A DNA stretch of 64,000 nucleotides from Aurantimonas sp. 22II-16-19i (GCF_002088275.1 NZ_AQQS01000002.1:1-64000), one strand, 5' to 3'. Numbered from the stretch's first letter, positions 26,479 to 35,872 are shown. Made by a program: numbers and translations. Notes: generated from the sequence alone by a model not told the origin.

Positions 26479-29400
26479 TCACGCGCTGCGGACGGCGCCA
26501 GCCAGCCCGCCGATGCCGCGGAGCATGGTGGCGAGCTGCCCGTCGATCACCCGCGGCACCTCCTCTGCCGGCAGCGGATGGGCGAACAGGTAGCCCTGCA
26601 CCTCGTCGCAGCTGCGGCTGGAGAGGATGGCCAGTTGTTCGGACGTCTCGACGCCCTCGGCGACGATCGACAGGTTCAGGGCCCGGCCGAGATTCATGAC
26701 CGCATCGGCGATCGCCAGCGAGCTGTTGTCGTGGCTGAGATTCATGATGAAGCTGCGGTCGATCTTGATGGTGTCGAAGGGGAAGGCCCGCAGGTAGCTG
26801 AGCGAGGAGTAGCCGGTCCCGAAATCGTCGAGGGCGAGGCGGATGCCGCGGCGCTTCAGCGCCTTGAGGATGGCGAGCGCCCGCTGCCGGTCCTCCACCA
26901 GGATGCTCTCGGTCAGCTCGATCTCGAAGCGCTCCGGCGGAAAGCCCGCCTCCTCGATGATGGCGAGGACGTTCTCGACGAAGCCGCGGCAGCGCAGCTG
27001 GTGACCGCTGACATTGACGCTGATCGGGGCGCCGTCGAGGAATGCCAGGCTCTGCCGGCACGCCTCGCGGATGACCCAGTTGCCGATCTCGTCGATCTTG
27101 CCGGACTGCTCGGCGATCGGGATGAACAGGCCGGGCCGGACGAGCCCGCGCTCCGGATGGTTCCAGCGCACCAGCGCCTCGTAGCTGACGATGCCGCCGC
27201 TCTTCACCCCGACCCGCGGCTGGAAGCAGAGGCTGAGCTCGTTCCGCTCCACGGCCCGGGCGAGATCGGCCTCGAGTTCGCGCCGCGTCTTCAACTCCGT
27301 GTCCATGCCCGATTCGAAGCCGGCGAAGGTGTTCCGGCCGTTGCGCTTGGCATGATAGAGCGCGACATCGGCCCGGGAGATCAGGGCCTCCTGCTCGACG
27401 GCGTCGTCGGGGGTGAGGGCGAAGCCGACGCTGGCGCCTGGCCGGATCTGGATGCCGTTGCCGACGTCGAGCGGCTCGCTGACCGCGCGCACGATCCGGA
27501 AGGCGACATCGGCCACCTGGTTGCGGAAGGGCTGGTCCGCCAGGATGATGGCGAATTCGTCGCCGCCCAGCCGGGCGACGATCCCTGCGGGCCCGGCGAT
27601 CCGGGACAGCCGTTCGGCGGTGGCGCGCAGGACGGCGTCTCCCGCCGGGTGTCCGTAAAGGTCGTTGATATCCTTGAAGTGGTCGAGGTCGACGCTGATC
27701 AGGGCGGCGCTGCGGCGGGTCTCCCTCGCCCGGGTGATGACCGTTTCGAGCTGGGTGGCGAAGAGGGCGCGGTTGGGCAGCCCCGTCAGCGTGTCGTGAT
27801 GGGCGGTGAAGCGGAGAGCTTCTTCGGCCGCCTTGCGTTCGCTGACGTCGGCGAAGGCGACGACGCGCGCGGCGACGCCGCGCATCACGATCGCCCGCGA
27901 CCGTGCCTCCACCGGGATCAGTCCGCCGCAGCGGCGCTTCAGGAAGATCTCGTAGGCGCGCGTCTCGTCGCCGTCCAACAGCTCGGCGAGGGTCGCCGCG
28001 TTGCCGCCGTCGACGAGGTTGGCGATCGGCGTTTCGCGCAGCTTGGCCGCCGGCTCGTCGACCAGGCGGGCGAAGGCGGCGTTCATGTCGACCACCCGCC
28101 CGTCGACGACGACCGCGAGCCCCTCGAAGGCGGCATCGCCGATGGCGGTAAGACGTTCGGCCTCCTGGGTGCTCCGGCGCAGGGTCTCGCTGTCGCGCCG
28201 CGCCATTTCGGTATTCTCGATCTCGTCGAGAAAGGCGTTGAACAACCGGGTGACGCGCTCGGCCTCGTCGCCGGTCTCGACGGGCAGCCGATGGCCGAGA
28301 TCGATGCGGCCGGAGATATAGGCCGACAAGGCGATCTCGAGGCCGCCGGTGCCGAGGGAGGCGCCATGCTCCGACTGGTTGAGGCCGCGCTCCTCCTCCG
28401 CTGCGCTGACCCGGATCGGCTCGATGCGATCGGCCAGCTTGAAGAAGCCGTAGGCGATCGGGAACGTCCACAGGAAGTTCAAGCCGGCGCCGGCGGCCTG
28501 GATGCCGAGCTGGGTGAGGCGGTCGCCGTCCACCAGCGTGTCGAGCGGGGCCAGGAGGGCGAGGCCGAGCGTGCCGGCGATGCCGGCAAAGCCGTGGCAG
28601 CCGATGGCGCCGACCGCGTCGTCGATGCGGCAGCGGGCGACCAAGTCGTTGCCGATGATGGCGATGAGGCCGCCGACGACGCCGAGCGTCATGGCGCCGA
28701 GCCCGTCGAGGATGTGGCAGCCGGCGGTAACGGCGACGAGCCCGCCGATCAGGCCGCAGATCGGCATTTCGGGCTGGCTGATGCCGTCGTCCTTCCAGAT
28801 CCCGTAGACATAGCCGGCCGTGCCGCCACAGCCGGCGGCGAGCACCGTGTTGGCGATGATGGCGGCGATCGCCGGCGTCGCTTCGATCGTCGAGCCGCCG
28901 TTGAAGCCGATCCAGCCGACGAAGATGATCATCGCGCCGGTCGTCGCCAGGACGGCGCTGTGGCCCTGGATGCGACGGGGCGTGCCGTCGGGCAGGAAGC
29001 GGCCGATGCGCGGTCCGAGGACGATGCAGGCGGCGAGCGAGATCCAGGCGCCGGTGGAGTGGACGACCGTCGAGCCGGCGAAATCGATGAAGCCGAGATT
29101 GGCGAGGAAGGCCGATTCGCTCGGATGCAGGGCGTTGCCCCAGGCCCAGTGGGTGAAGATCGGATAGATGAAGGCGGCGATGAGCAGCGAGACCATGCCG
29201 TAGACCGCCAGCCGCAGACGTTCGGCCGCGGCGCCGGAGACGATCGTCGCCGCGGTGCCGCAGAACATGACCTGGAAGGCGAAGAAGGCGTGCTCGGACG
29301 GGGTCAGGTCCCTGAGGAAGGCGAAGCGCTCCTCATGGCCGAAGCCGTAGCCGGAGTCCCTGCCGAAGGCGAACATGAAGCCTACGGCCGCGAAGGCGAC

Positions 29401-29649
29401 GATCGACAGGAGCAGGTCGAGGAGGTTCTTCTGGGCGACGTTGATGGAGTTCTTGGACCGCACGAGTCCGGCCTCGAGCATCAGGAAGCCGATCTGCATG
29501 AACAGGACGAGCCCCGCCGAGATCAGGATCCAGACATAGACGTCGCCGCCGGCAAGGGAGAACGAGGCATTGGCCGCCGTGGCGAATGCCGGCGAGACGC
29601 CAGTGGCGAGCAAGGCGAGGAAGACGAGAATCGAGACGAAACGCCGCAT
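26479..29649 (-). CDS. Ammonium transporter fused to PAS-GGDEF-EAL (Amt-type c-di-GMP sensor)
   Basis: A 1056-residue fusion. After a signal peptide (about 1-23) comes a complete Amt channel (about 30-415) with the twin pore histidines H197 (in STVVH) and H352 (in IGCHGF), ending in the conserved Amt tail E-E-E-R-G-L-N-Q-S-E-H-G. Then a helical linker (about 440-500), a PAS-like domain (about 500-605), a GGDEF domain with intact motif at 695-699 and an EAL domain with intact motif at 824-826, DDFGTGYSS and KIDRSF. Both catalytic sites look active. Amt proteins fused to signalling domains are known; here ammonium occupancy or flux would steer c-di-GMP. No glnK precedes it. Confidence 0.93.
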   Translation of the reverse strand: MRRFVSILVFLALLATGVSPAFATAANASFSLAGGDVYVWILISAGLVLFMQIGFLMLEAGLVRSKNSINVAQKNLLDLLLSIVAFAAVGFMFAFGRDSGYGFGHEERFAFLRDLTPSEHAFFAFQVMFCGTAATIVSGAAAERLRLAVYGMVSLLIAAFIYPIFTHWAWGNALHPSESAFLANLGFIDFAGSTVVHSTGAWISLAACIVLGPRIGRFLPDGTPRRIQGHSAVLATTGAMIIFVGWIGFNGGSTIEATPAIAAIIANTVLAAGCGGTAGYVYGIWKDDGISQPEMPICGLIGGLVAVTAGCHILDGLGAMTLGVVGGLIAIIGNDLVARCRIDDAVGAIGCHGFAGIAGTLGLALLAPLDTLVDGDRLTQLGIQAAGAGLNFLWTFPIAYGFFKLADRIEPIRVSAAEEERGLNQSEHGASLGTGGLEIALSAYISGRIDLGHRLPVETGDEAERVTRLFNAFLDEIENTEMARRDSETLRRSTQEAERLTAIGDAAFEGLAVVVDGRVVDMNAAFARLVDEPAAKLRETPIANLVDGGNAATLAELLDGDETRAYEIFLKRRCGGLIPVEARSRAIVMRGVAARVVAFADVSERKAAEEALRFTAHHDTLTGLPNRALFATQLETVITRARETRRSAALISVDLDHFKDINDLYGHPAGDAVLRATAERLSRIAGPAGIVARLGGDEFAIILADQPFRNQVADVAFRIVRAVSEPLDVGNGIQIRPGASVGFALTPDDAVEQEALISRADVALYHAKRNGRNTFAGFESGMDTELKTRRELEADLARAVERNELSLCFQPRVGVKSGGIVSYEALVRWNHPERGLVRPGLFIPIAEQSGKIDEIGNWVIREACRQSLAFLDGAPISVNVSGHQLRCRGFVENVLAIIEEAGFPPERFEIELTESILVEDRQRALAILKALKRRGIRLALDDFGTGYSSLSYLRAFPFDTIKIDRSFIMNLSHDNSSLAIADAVMNLGRALNLSIVAEGVETSEQLAILSSRSCDEVQGYLFAHPLPAEEVPRVIDGQLATMLRGIGGLAGAVRSA

Positions 29650-29790
29650 GATCAATCCGGTCCGATTGGGCAGACCCGATGAGAGTCCGAGAGTCATTAA
29701 GTTTGGCTGAAAATCTGCCGCAACCGTAAAGCGATGCTGCACCTGCGTTGTGGAGAAGCAGCTTCCCTCGCTCCGGCAAGCCCTGCGGCT

Positions 29791-29893
29791 AGAGCATGAT
29801 CCCGAAAGGTGGCTTGCCGGCGTTCGGAGAAGATCATTCGGAAGAAAGATCCTGAGCGGGGTGGCGATTCGAAGAAAAGCCATCCCGCTCTAG
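29791..29893. repeat. Composite inverted-repeat element, copy 2
   Basis: The same two-part layout as at 16394-16498 but in the opposite orientation and more diverged: GAGCATGATC with CCGAAAGG and a following AGATCATTCGG, then GAGCGGGGTGG (29854-29864) mirrored by CCATCCCGCTC (29880-29890). Its outer end supplies the stop codon of the adjacent homocysteine methyltransferase gene (29890-29892). It lies upstream of the Amt fusion gene. Confidence 0.65.
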
Positions 29894-30813
29894 CGCGGGC
29901 GGGCGGCATCGAGTGGGTGATCGAGCGCCCGGCGCATGGCCGCGACATGGGCAGGCGTCGCGCCGCAACAGGCGCCGACGAGCCGTGCGCCGGCAGCCAC
30001 CGCCGCATGGGCATGGCGGGCCATCGCGGCCGGTCCGACGGGGTGTTCGAACACGCCCGACCGGAGCTGCGGCAGGCCGCAGTTCGGCTTGACGGCCAGC
30101 GCGACGCCGTCCGTCCGCGCCATGGCGGCGGCGGCGGCGAGCGCCGTGGCAGGCCCTTCGCAGCAATTGGCGCCGATCGCCAGCGGCGGGACCGGCAGTC
30201 CGTCGAAGGCGGCGGCGAAGTCCAGAGGCGATTCGCCCGCCGGCGTCCGGCCGCCTGCGCCGAAGCTCGCCGTCGCGACATAGGACAGGCCCGCCGCGAT
30301 CGCCGCCCTGGCGCCGGCGCGGGCTTCGCTCGCCGAAACCATCGTCTCCAGCCAGACGAGATCGACGCCGCCCGCCTTCAGGCCGGCGATCTGTTCGGCG
30401 AAGATCCCTTCGGCCTCGTCGTCTTCATGCGACGCATCTTCGCCGGGGCCGGGTCGCCGCCATGTCGGCCCGATCGACCCCGCCACGAGAACAGGCCGGG
30501 CCACCGTCGCGGCCGCGTCGCGGGCGAGTTCGGCGGCTCGGCGGTTGAGAGCGACGCATCGCGGCGCAGCATCCCAGAGCGCCAGCCGCGGCCGGTTGGC
30601 ACCGAAGGAGCAGGTCAGAAGGACGTCCGCCCCTGCCGCGAGAAACGCCCGGTGAAGGGCGCCGATCGCTTCCGGCCGCTCCTCCAGCGAGGTCTCCGGT
30701 GCCCTGGAGACGGCAAGGCCGGCGGAAAGGAGGTTCGTCCCCATGGCACCGTCGGCCAGGAGAACGTGGCCGGCACGCAGGCGATGGACGAGGGACAGGG
30801 GCATCGAGGTCAT
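29890..30813 (-). CDS. Homocysteine S-methyltransferase family protein
   Basis: A 307-residue TIM-barrel zinc enzyme related to MmuM/BhmT. L-A-D-G-A-M-G-T-N-L opens the barrel, and the zinc-binding cysteines are in I-G-A-N-C-C-E-G and G-A-C-C-G near residues 205 and 285. It transfers a methyl group from S-methylmethionine, betaine or a similar donor to homocysteine. I chose the ATG at 30813; another ATG three codons on is possible. The stop codon falls in a repeat element, so the last residues (A-R-P-R) may be repeat-derived. Confidence 0.88.
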   Translation of the reverse strand: MTSMPLSLVHRLRAGHVLLADGAMGTNLLSAGLAVSRAPETSLEERPEAIGALHRAFLAAGADVLLTCSFGANRPRLALWDAAPRCVALNRRAAELARDAAATVARPVLVAGSIGPTWRRPGPGEDASHEDDEAEGIFAEQIAGLKAGGVDLVWLETMVSASEARAGARAAIAAGLSYVATASFGAGGRTPAGESPLDFAAAFDGLPVPPLAIGANCCEGPATALAAAAAMARTDGVALAVKPNCGLPQLRSGVFEHPVGPAAMARHAHAAVAAGARLVGACCGATPAHVAAMRRALDHPLDAARPR

Positions 30814-31015
30814 CCCGGCGGCGGCGCGCAAGCAGTTGGAATTGCCACGGTTTGATGATCTTCGGCGGGGCTTGCCACCAGTTTCGCGCCAGTCACGGAT
30901 GGTCATCTTCGGCTCGCGGGGATCGAACGGTGATCCCGCGCCAGGCCAGGGACGAAGCACGATCTGCCGACGGCGGGTCGCACTGCCCAGCCCGCCTTCT
31001 CAAGGATCGACGCCC

Positions 31016-31249
31016 GTGTATGAGCGCCCCGTCAAGCGTCTGGAAGACCCGGAAATCATCAGCGCTCTCGTTTCCGCGCTCCACAAGGCCGGCTATCGGC
31101 GCGAGACCATCGAAAGCGCCCTGATCCGCCAGGCGCCGATCGACCTCGACATCCTCGCAGATTGCTATCGCCGGCTGACGGAGGCAAGCGCCGCGATGCA
31201 CGGCGAAGCAGGCGCGCCGCCGGCCGCCGGCAACCGGCGCGCCGCCTGA
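31016..31249 (+). CDS. Small hypothetical protein
   Basis: A 77-residue open frame with a GTG start at 31016 and an AAGGA ribosome site nine bases upstream. Residues 1-60 read like a folded helical protein (P-E-I-I-S-A-L-V-S-A-L-H-K-A-G-Y-R-R-E-T-I-E-S-A-L); the tail is Ala/Pro-rich. No family recognised. It is divergent from the methyltransferase gene. The start codon and overall reality remain moderately uncertain. Confidence 0.55.
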   Translation: MYERPVKRLEDPEIISALVSALHKAGYRRETIESALIRQAPIDLDILADCYRRLTEASAAMHGEAGAPPAAGNRRAA

Positions 31250-31660
31250 CGGCCTGCGGGCTCGAAGCGCGTCCCGTTGAAGGCGGAGTCGCTGGCCGGA
31301 ACCTCCCGCCGCGAAGCCGCTCGCTCGCCGGCCCTTCGCCGCCGCAGCTTTGCGGATTGTTCAGCGCCCGCGGTCAGAGCCGCCGGGCGCTGCCATGCGT
31401 GGTCTCCTCGCGGGACGCTTCGAGCAGATGCTTTTTCGCAGAATTCGTCGCTGCGGCCGGCGAGTAAAGAGAACGGTAACCGCGTTTCGATAGAACTGAT
31501 TCCGACACCGGATGTCGCCTGCTCCGAAGTTGGTTTCGCGTATCGGGGCGCGCATCCGGTGTTTACCTTCTCCCTCATCTGTCGGCCCGTCCAAGTCTTG
31601 CCATCCCTGTTGCATGGGAGCGGCCAGGCGAGGGCGTGAAGCCGGGCGGGCCGGCGCGAA
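31250..31660. other. Gene-free region
   Basis: About 410 bp with no frame that looks coding on either strand: the open frames have arginine- and proline-rich translations and no ribosome sites. The segment 31430-31570 is less GC-rich than its surroundings. I see no tRNA-like fold, no strong hairpin and no recognisable regulatory site. Confidence 0.5.
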
Positions 31661-32806
31661 TTACCGCGTTCCACCTTCGACCAGTTGCGCCGCCTCGGCC
31701 TCGCCGAGGGGCTCCGGTCGTTCGCAACGCTGAGCGATCGTCACGCTCTTGCGCGTCGTCGCCGCCTCGATGATGCCGTCGACGACGGCGAGGACATGCA
31801 GCGCCACGTCGCCATTGGCGCGGTGGGGTCTGCCGGCCTCGATCGCCGACGCCATCTCGGCGAGGCCGAGGCCGCGATAGTTGGCAAAGCGCGGCTCGGC
31901 CTGCGGCCAGTTGGCGCCGCCGAAGGTCCGGCCGGACGTGTCGGTGGTCTCCCAGTCGCCCTGGCCGATGGCGATCTCGAGCTCGCCGCCGAACCAGTTC
32001 GGATCGGGAACGCGCATCGAGCCCTCCGTTCCGTGGATCTCCAGCGGGCGCAGCCCGTGGCGCCAGACGTCCCAGCTGGCAAGGAAGGTGATCTCGGCGC
32101 CGCTCTCGAAGGACAACAGCGCCTGCACCGAGGTCAGCACCTCGACCGGGATCTCGTGCCCCTTGATCGGCGAATGGGGCGTCGTCACCGTCCGGGTCTC
32201 GAAGGCGATCTGGCCGGTGGCCTGGACGCTCGCCACCGGCCCGAGCAGGCTGACCAGTGCCGACAGGTAGTAGGGACCCATGTCGAAGACCGGGCCGCCG
32301 CCGGGCTTGAAGAAGAACGTCGGATCGGGATGCCAGTGCTCCATGCCATGGGACAGCACCGCCCCGGTGCCGAGCACCGGCCGGCCGATGGTGCCGGCAT
32401 CGATCCGCTGGCGCGCCGCCTGGATCGCGGCGCCGAGCACCGTGTCCGGGGCGCTGCCGACCCTGAGGTCGCGCGCCCTGGCGGCCTCGATGATGGCGAT
32501 GCCGTCGGCCAGCGTGCTGGCCAGCGGCTTTTCCGAATAGACATGCTTGCCGCTCTCGATGGCGGCAAGCGATATCTCGGCATGGGCTGCCGGGATGGTC
32601 AGGTTGAGGACGACGTCGATGTCGTCGCGGGCGAGGAGTTCGGAGACGCCCGGCGCCTCGATGCCGTAGGCGTCTGCCTGGCGCCGGGCCGCCTCGGGCT
32701 TCAGGTCGGCGCAGGCGACGAAGCGGATCGCCGGAAAGCGCGGGGCGTTGATCAGGTAGATGTCGGAGATGTTGCCGCAGCCGACGAGGCCGATGCGAAG
32801 GGTCAT
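31661..32806 (-). CDS. Gfo/Idh/MocA family sugar dehydrogenase
   Basis: A 381-residue NAD(P)-dependent oxidoreductase. The Rossmann motif G-L-V-G-C-G-N-I-S is at residues about 5-13 and the hallmark S-E-K-P-L-A (catalytic Lys region) at about 93-98. It would oxidise a sugar or polyol to a keto or lactone form. It is the last gene of the operon that begins with a sugar-binding protein, after an isomerase/epimerase-like gene, so it most likely acts on the imported sugar. Confidence 0.9.
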   Translation of the reverse strand: MTLRIGLVGCGNISDIYLINAPRFPAIRFVACADLKPEAARRQADAYGIEAPGVSELLARDDIDVVLNLTIPAAHAEISLAAIESGKHVYSEKPLASTLADGIAIIEAARARDLRVGSAPDTVLGAAIQAARQRIDAGTIGRPVLGTGAVLSHGMEHWHPDPTFFFKPGGGPVFDMGPYYLSALVSLLGPVASVQATGQIAFETRTVTTPHSPIKGHEIPVEVLTSVQALLSFESGAEITFLASWDVWRHGLRPLEIHGTEGSMRVPDPNWFGGELEIAIGQGDWETTDTSGRTFGGANWPQAEPRFANYRGLGLAEMASAIEAGRPHRANGDVALHVLAVVDGIIEAATTRKSVTIAQRCERPEPLGEAEAAQLVEGGTR

Positions 32807-32823
32807 GGGAGTGTCTTTCCGTC

Positions 32824-33588
32824 TCAGGCGTTCGCTGCGGCGAGTTCGCGCATCTTGTCGGCGCTCACCCTTGCGAAGCGGGCAAAGTCCGACGGCTTGT
32901 CGTGTTCGGCGATCATCAGGCTGGCGCCGGCCTGCACGGCGATCGGCCAGAGCGTTGCCCAGTCGACGGTGCCGGTGCCGACATCGGCCCAGCCATCCTC
33001 GTCGAGATTTTCACCGGCCGGTGCGATGTCCTTGACGTGGACCGAGACGAGCCTCGCGCCATAGCGTTCGAGCCATTCGGCCGGATCTGCCCCGGCGCGC
33101 GCGATCCAGGCGAGATCGGCCTCCCACAGGACGCCCTCGGTCAGGATGTGCTCGATCGGATAGGAGCCGTCGGCAAGGGCGAGGAACTCGAAGTCGTGAT
33201 TGTGCCAGGCGAGCCTCAGGCCCTCGTCGGCGCATTCGGCGGAGAGTTCGGCCAGCCTCTGGCCGATCTCGCGCCAGCCGGCCGCGTCCTGCGGCCTGAC
33301 CTCCGGCAGGAGATAGGGGATCACCACCGTCTCGATGCCGAGGATGCGGCAGAGCTCGACGACACGGGCGAAATTCTCCTCGGCGAGTGCGAGGTCGAAA
33401 TGGCCGCTCCTGGCGGTGAGGCCGGCCGCGTCCAGGGCCTTGCGGAAGCCCTCGGCGTCCTCGTAGTTCGGCCGGTAGGTCTCGACATTGGTGTAGCCGA
33501 CGTCTGCCAGTGTCTTCAGGACGTCGGTGCCGGGAGGGGCGTTGCGGGCGGAATAGAGCTGGAAGGAGATGGGGGCGATGAGTGCCAT
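32824..33588 (-). CDS. Sugar phosphate isomerase/epimerase (AP endonuclease-like TIM barrel)
   Basis: A 254-residue xylose-isomerase-like TIM barrel (PF01261). Typical strand ends carry the acidic and histidine residues: G-Y-T-N-V-E-T-Y, L-A-W-H-N-H-D-F-E and V-S-V-H-V-K-D-I. Start at 33588. It lies between the ABC ATPase and the Gfo/Idh/MocA gene. Such pairs (isomerase plus dehydrogenase behind a sugar importer) process inositol-, rhizopine- or 3-keto-sugar-type compounds; the exact substrate cannot be read from the sequence. Confidence 0.85.
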   Translation of the reverse strand: MALIAPISFQLYSARNAPPGTDVLKTLADVGYTNVETYRPNYEDAEGFRKALDAAGLTARSGHFDLALAEENFARVVELCRILGIETVVIPYLLPEVRPQDAAGWREIGQRLAELSAECADEGLRLAWHNHDFEFLALADGSYPIEHILTEGVLWEADLAWIARAGADPAEWLERYGARLVSVHVKDIAPAGENLDEDGWADVGTGTVDWATLWPIAVQAGASLMIAEHDKPSDFARFARVSADKMRELAAANA

Positions 33589-33638
33589 GAAGTGACGTCC
33601 TCGATGGAAGGTGAAAGGATGGGGGAGAGGAAAGCGGG

Positions 33639-34889
33639 TCAGAGGCGCAGATCGGTCGCTGCGTCGAACAGACACGCGCTGGCCGGGTCGAAGCCGAAGC
33701 GGATCGTCTCGCCGGGGCGGATCTCGGTCTCGCCGTCGGTACGGATGGTGAGCGGCACGCCCGCAAGGCTCGTCCAGACGATGGTGTCGGCGCCCATCGC
33801 CTCAACGAGATCGACCTTCCCCTCGGCGCTGAAGTGGCCGTCCGGCTGGTCGCCGAGGGCGATGTGCTCCGGCCGGATGCCGAAGACGGCGGGGCGGCTC
33901 TTCGACGGGGCCCGTTCGATGAAGTCGTAGCGGGCGAGGGGGATGGAAGGGGCCGCTCCGGAGCCGCCGGGTGCGAAGGCGGGACCATCCGGAGAACTGC
34001 CGGCCGAACCATCGGCGCTGCCGCGCAACTCGCCCTCGAAGAAGTTCATCGACGGCGATCCGATGAAGCTGGCGACGAAGCGGTTGACCGGCTTGCGGTA
34101 GATCTCCTTCGGCGGTCCGAGCTGCTGGATCACGCCGCCGCGCATGACGGCGATCCGGTCGGCCAGCGTCATCGCCTCGATCTGGTCGTGGGTGACGTAG
34201 ATCATCGTATTGCCGAGCCGCTGGTGCAGCTTCTTGATCTCGACCCGCAGCTCGTTGCGCAGTTTGGCGTCGAGGTTTGAGAGAGGCTCGTCGAACAGGA
34301 AGACGTCGACGTTGCGCACCAGCGCCCGGCCGATGGCGACACGCTGGCGCTGGCCGCCGGACAGTTCGGACGGCCGGCGCTTCAACAGGCCGTCCAGCTG
34401 CAGGAGCTCGGCGACGCGCGCTACCCGGCCGTCGATCTCGGCCTTCGGAAGTTTCGAGATCCTGAGGCCGAAGGACAGGTTCTTCTCCACGCTCATGCGC
34501 GGATAGAGCGCATAGGACTGGAACACCATGCCGATGCCGCGGTCCTTCGGCTCGGCCCAGGTGACGTTCTTGCCGTCGATCCAGATCTCGCCGTCGGAAA
34601 TGTCGAGGAGCCCGGCGATGGCGTTGAGGAGGGTGGACTTGCCGCAGCCGGAGGGGCCGAGCAGCACGATGAACTCTCCCGGCGACACGTCGAGATCGAG
34701 GCCGGAGATCACCTTGTGGGCGCCGAAGGCGATGTCGAGCTCGCGCACCGAGACGGACGGCTCGGCGGTTCGTGCAGTCTCTCCGGCCGGCCGGCCATGC
34801 GGCGTGTGGCCGGCGCCCTGGCGCTCGTTCATGCGGTTGGCCCCCTGATGCGCGGGTCTTTTGTCGACGGTGGCGGTTTGCTGGCTCAT
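33639..34889 (-). CDS. Sugar ABC transporter ATP-binding protein (UgpC/MalK type)
   Basis: A 416-residue ATPase. Walker A GPSGCGKST, signature LSGGQ, Walker B V-F-L-F-D-E-P-L-S-N-L-D-A and a C-terminal TOBE regulatory domain (I-R-P-E-H-I). Unusual features are a ~45-residue polar N-terminal extension (a start at the internal ATG 19 codons later would shorten it) and a Gly/Ser/Pro-rich insertion in the regulatory domain (about residues 305-335). The ATG at 34889 overlaps the stop of the permease gene (ATGA). Confidence 0.92.
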   Translation of the reverse strand: MSQQTATVDKRPAHQGANRMNERQGAGHTPHGRPAGETARTAEPSVSVRELDIAFGAHKVISGLDLDVSPGEFIVLLGPSGCGKSTLLNAIAGLLDISDGEIWIDGKNVTWAEPKDRGIGMVFQSYALYPRMSVEKNLSFGLRISKLPKAEIDGRVARVAELLQLDGLLKRRPSELSGGQRQRVAIGRALVRNVDVFLFDEPLSNLDAKLRNELRVEIKKLHQRLGNTMIYVTHDQIEAMTLADRIAVMRGGVIQQLGPPKEIYRKPVNRFVASFIGSPSMNFFEGELRGSADGSAGSSPDGPAFAPGGSGAAPSIPLARYDFIERAPSKSRPAVFGIRPEHIALGDQPDGHFSAEGKVDLVEAMGADTIVWTSLAGVPLTIRTDGETEIRPGETIRFGFDPASACLFDAATDLRL

Positions 34890-35872
34890 CCCTTGACGGC
34901 TCCCGCTGCGATGCCGCGGACGAACCAGCGGCCGGATACGAAATAGACGAGCAGCGGAACCGCGGCGGTGAGGATCGTCGCCGCCATGTTGAGGTTGTAT
35001 TCCCGCTCGCCATAGGTGGAGTTGACGACGTTGTTGAGCTGCACGGTCATCGGTAGGTTCTCCCGGCCGGCGAAGACGAGGCCGAGGATGAAGTCGTTCC
35101 AGATGTTGGTGATCTGCAGGATCGCCGCGACGATGAGGATCGGCGTCGACATCGGCAGCATGACGTTCCAGAAGATCCGGAAGAAGCCGCCGCCATCGAC
35201 CCGCGCCGCATTGAACAACTCCACCGGCAGGCCGGCATAGAAGTTGCGGAAGATCAGCGTCATGATCGGCAGGCCGAAGATGACGTGGACGATGACGATG
35301 CAGGCCAGCGTGTTGTAGAGCCCGACCATCGAGAAGGCCCGGACCATCGGATAGAGGAAGATCTGGTAGGGCAGGAAGGCGCCGAGAAGCAGGACGGCGA
35401 ACAGGATGTCGGCACCCTTCACCCGCCAGAAGGAGAGGGCGTAGCCGAGGGTGGCGCCGGCGGCGATGGAGAAGATCGTGCTCGGCACGGTGATCACGAC
35501 GGAGTTCCAGAAGCCCACCCGGATGCCGTCGCAGTCGAGGCCGGTGCAGGCGCTCGACCAGGCTTTTATCCATGCCGTCAGGTCGAAGCTCTCCGGTAAC
35601 GCGAAGATCGAGCCCTCGCGGATTTCCGGCATGGTCTTCAGGGAGGTGAGGACCATGACGACCGCCGGCAGGATGAAGAAGGCCGCGGCGACGGCGACGA
35701 AGCCGTAAAGGCCGATCCGCCCGATGGTGAGATGGCTCGGCTTGCGCCCGCGCGTCGCGGATCGTTCGTGTGCTCCCTCGGATCCGGCTGCGCGTCCCGG
35801 CGCCGTCGCCCGGAAGGCGAGGGTGGCGCTTTCGGCATGCGGCCCGCGGGGCCGTGCGGTCTCGAGGCTCAT
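34886..35872 (-). CDS. Sugar ABC transporter permease (MalG type)
   Basis: A 328-residue inner-membrane permease of the carbohydrate CUT1 family. Six hydrophobic segments follow a polar N-terminal extension of about 48 residues. The EAA loop that contacts the ATPase reads F-N-A-A-R-V-D-G-G-G-F-F-R-I-F near residue 225. ATGA overlaps at both ends couple it with the other permease and the ATPase. Confidence 0.92.
   Translation of the reverse strand: MSLETARPRGPHAESATLAFRATAPGRAAGSEGAHERSATRGRKPSHLTIGRIGLYGFVAVAAAFFILPAVVMVLTSLKTMPEIREGSIFALPESFDLTAWIKAWSSACTGLDCDGIRVGFWNSVVITVPSTIFSIAAGATLGYALSFWRVKGADILFAVLLLGAFLPYQIFLYPMVRAFSMVGLYNTLACIVIVHVIFGLPIMTLIFRNFYAGLPVELFNAARVDGGGFFRIFWNVMLPMSTPILIVAAILQITNIWNDFILGLVFAGRENLPMTVQLNNVVNSTYGEREYNLNMAATILTAAVPLLVYFVSGRWFVRGIAAGAVKG

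Noticed and set aside
26428-29682. A 1084-codon open frame antisense to the Amt-GGDEF-EAL gene
   Set aside because: Composition is Gly/Asp/Glu/Ala/Arg-rich without any fold pattern; it mirrors the codon usage of the real gene on the other strand.
30814-31015. Possible SAM- or cobalamin-type riboswitch upstream of the homocysteine methyltransferase gene
   Set aside because: I looked for conserved core segments and could not find a convincing set; a covariance-model search would decide.
31165-31674. A 169-codon open frame in the gene-free region
   Set aside because: Arg/Ala/Pro-rich translation with no ribosome site, overlapping neighbouring genes.
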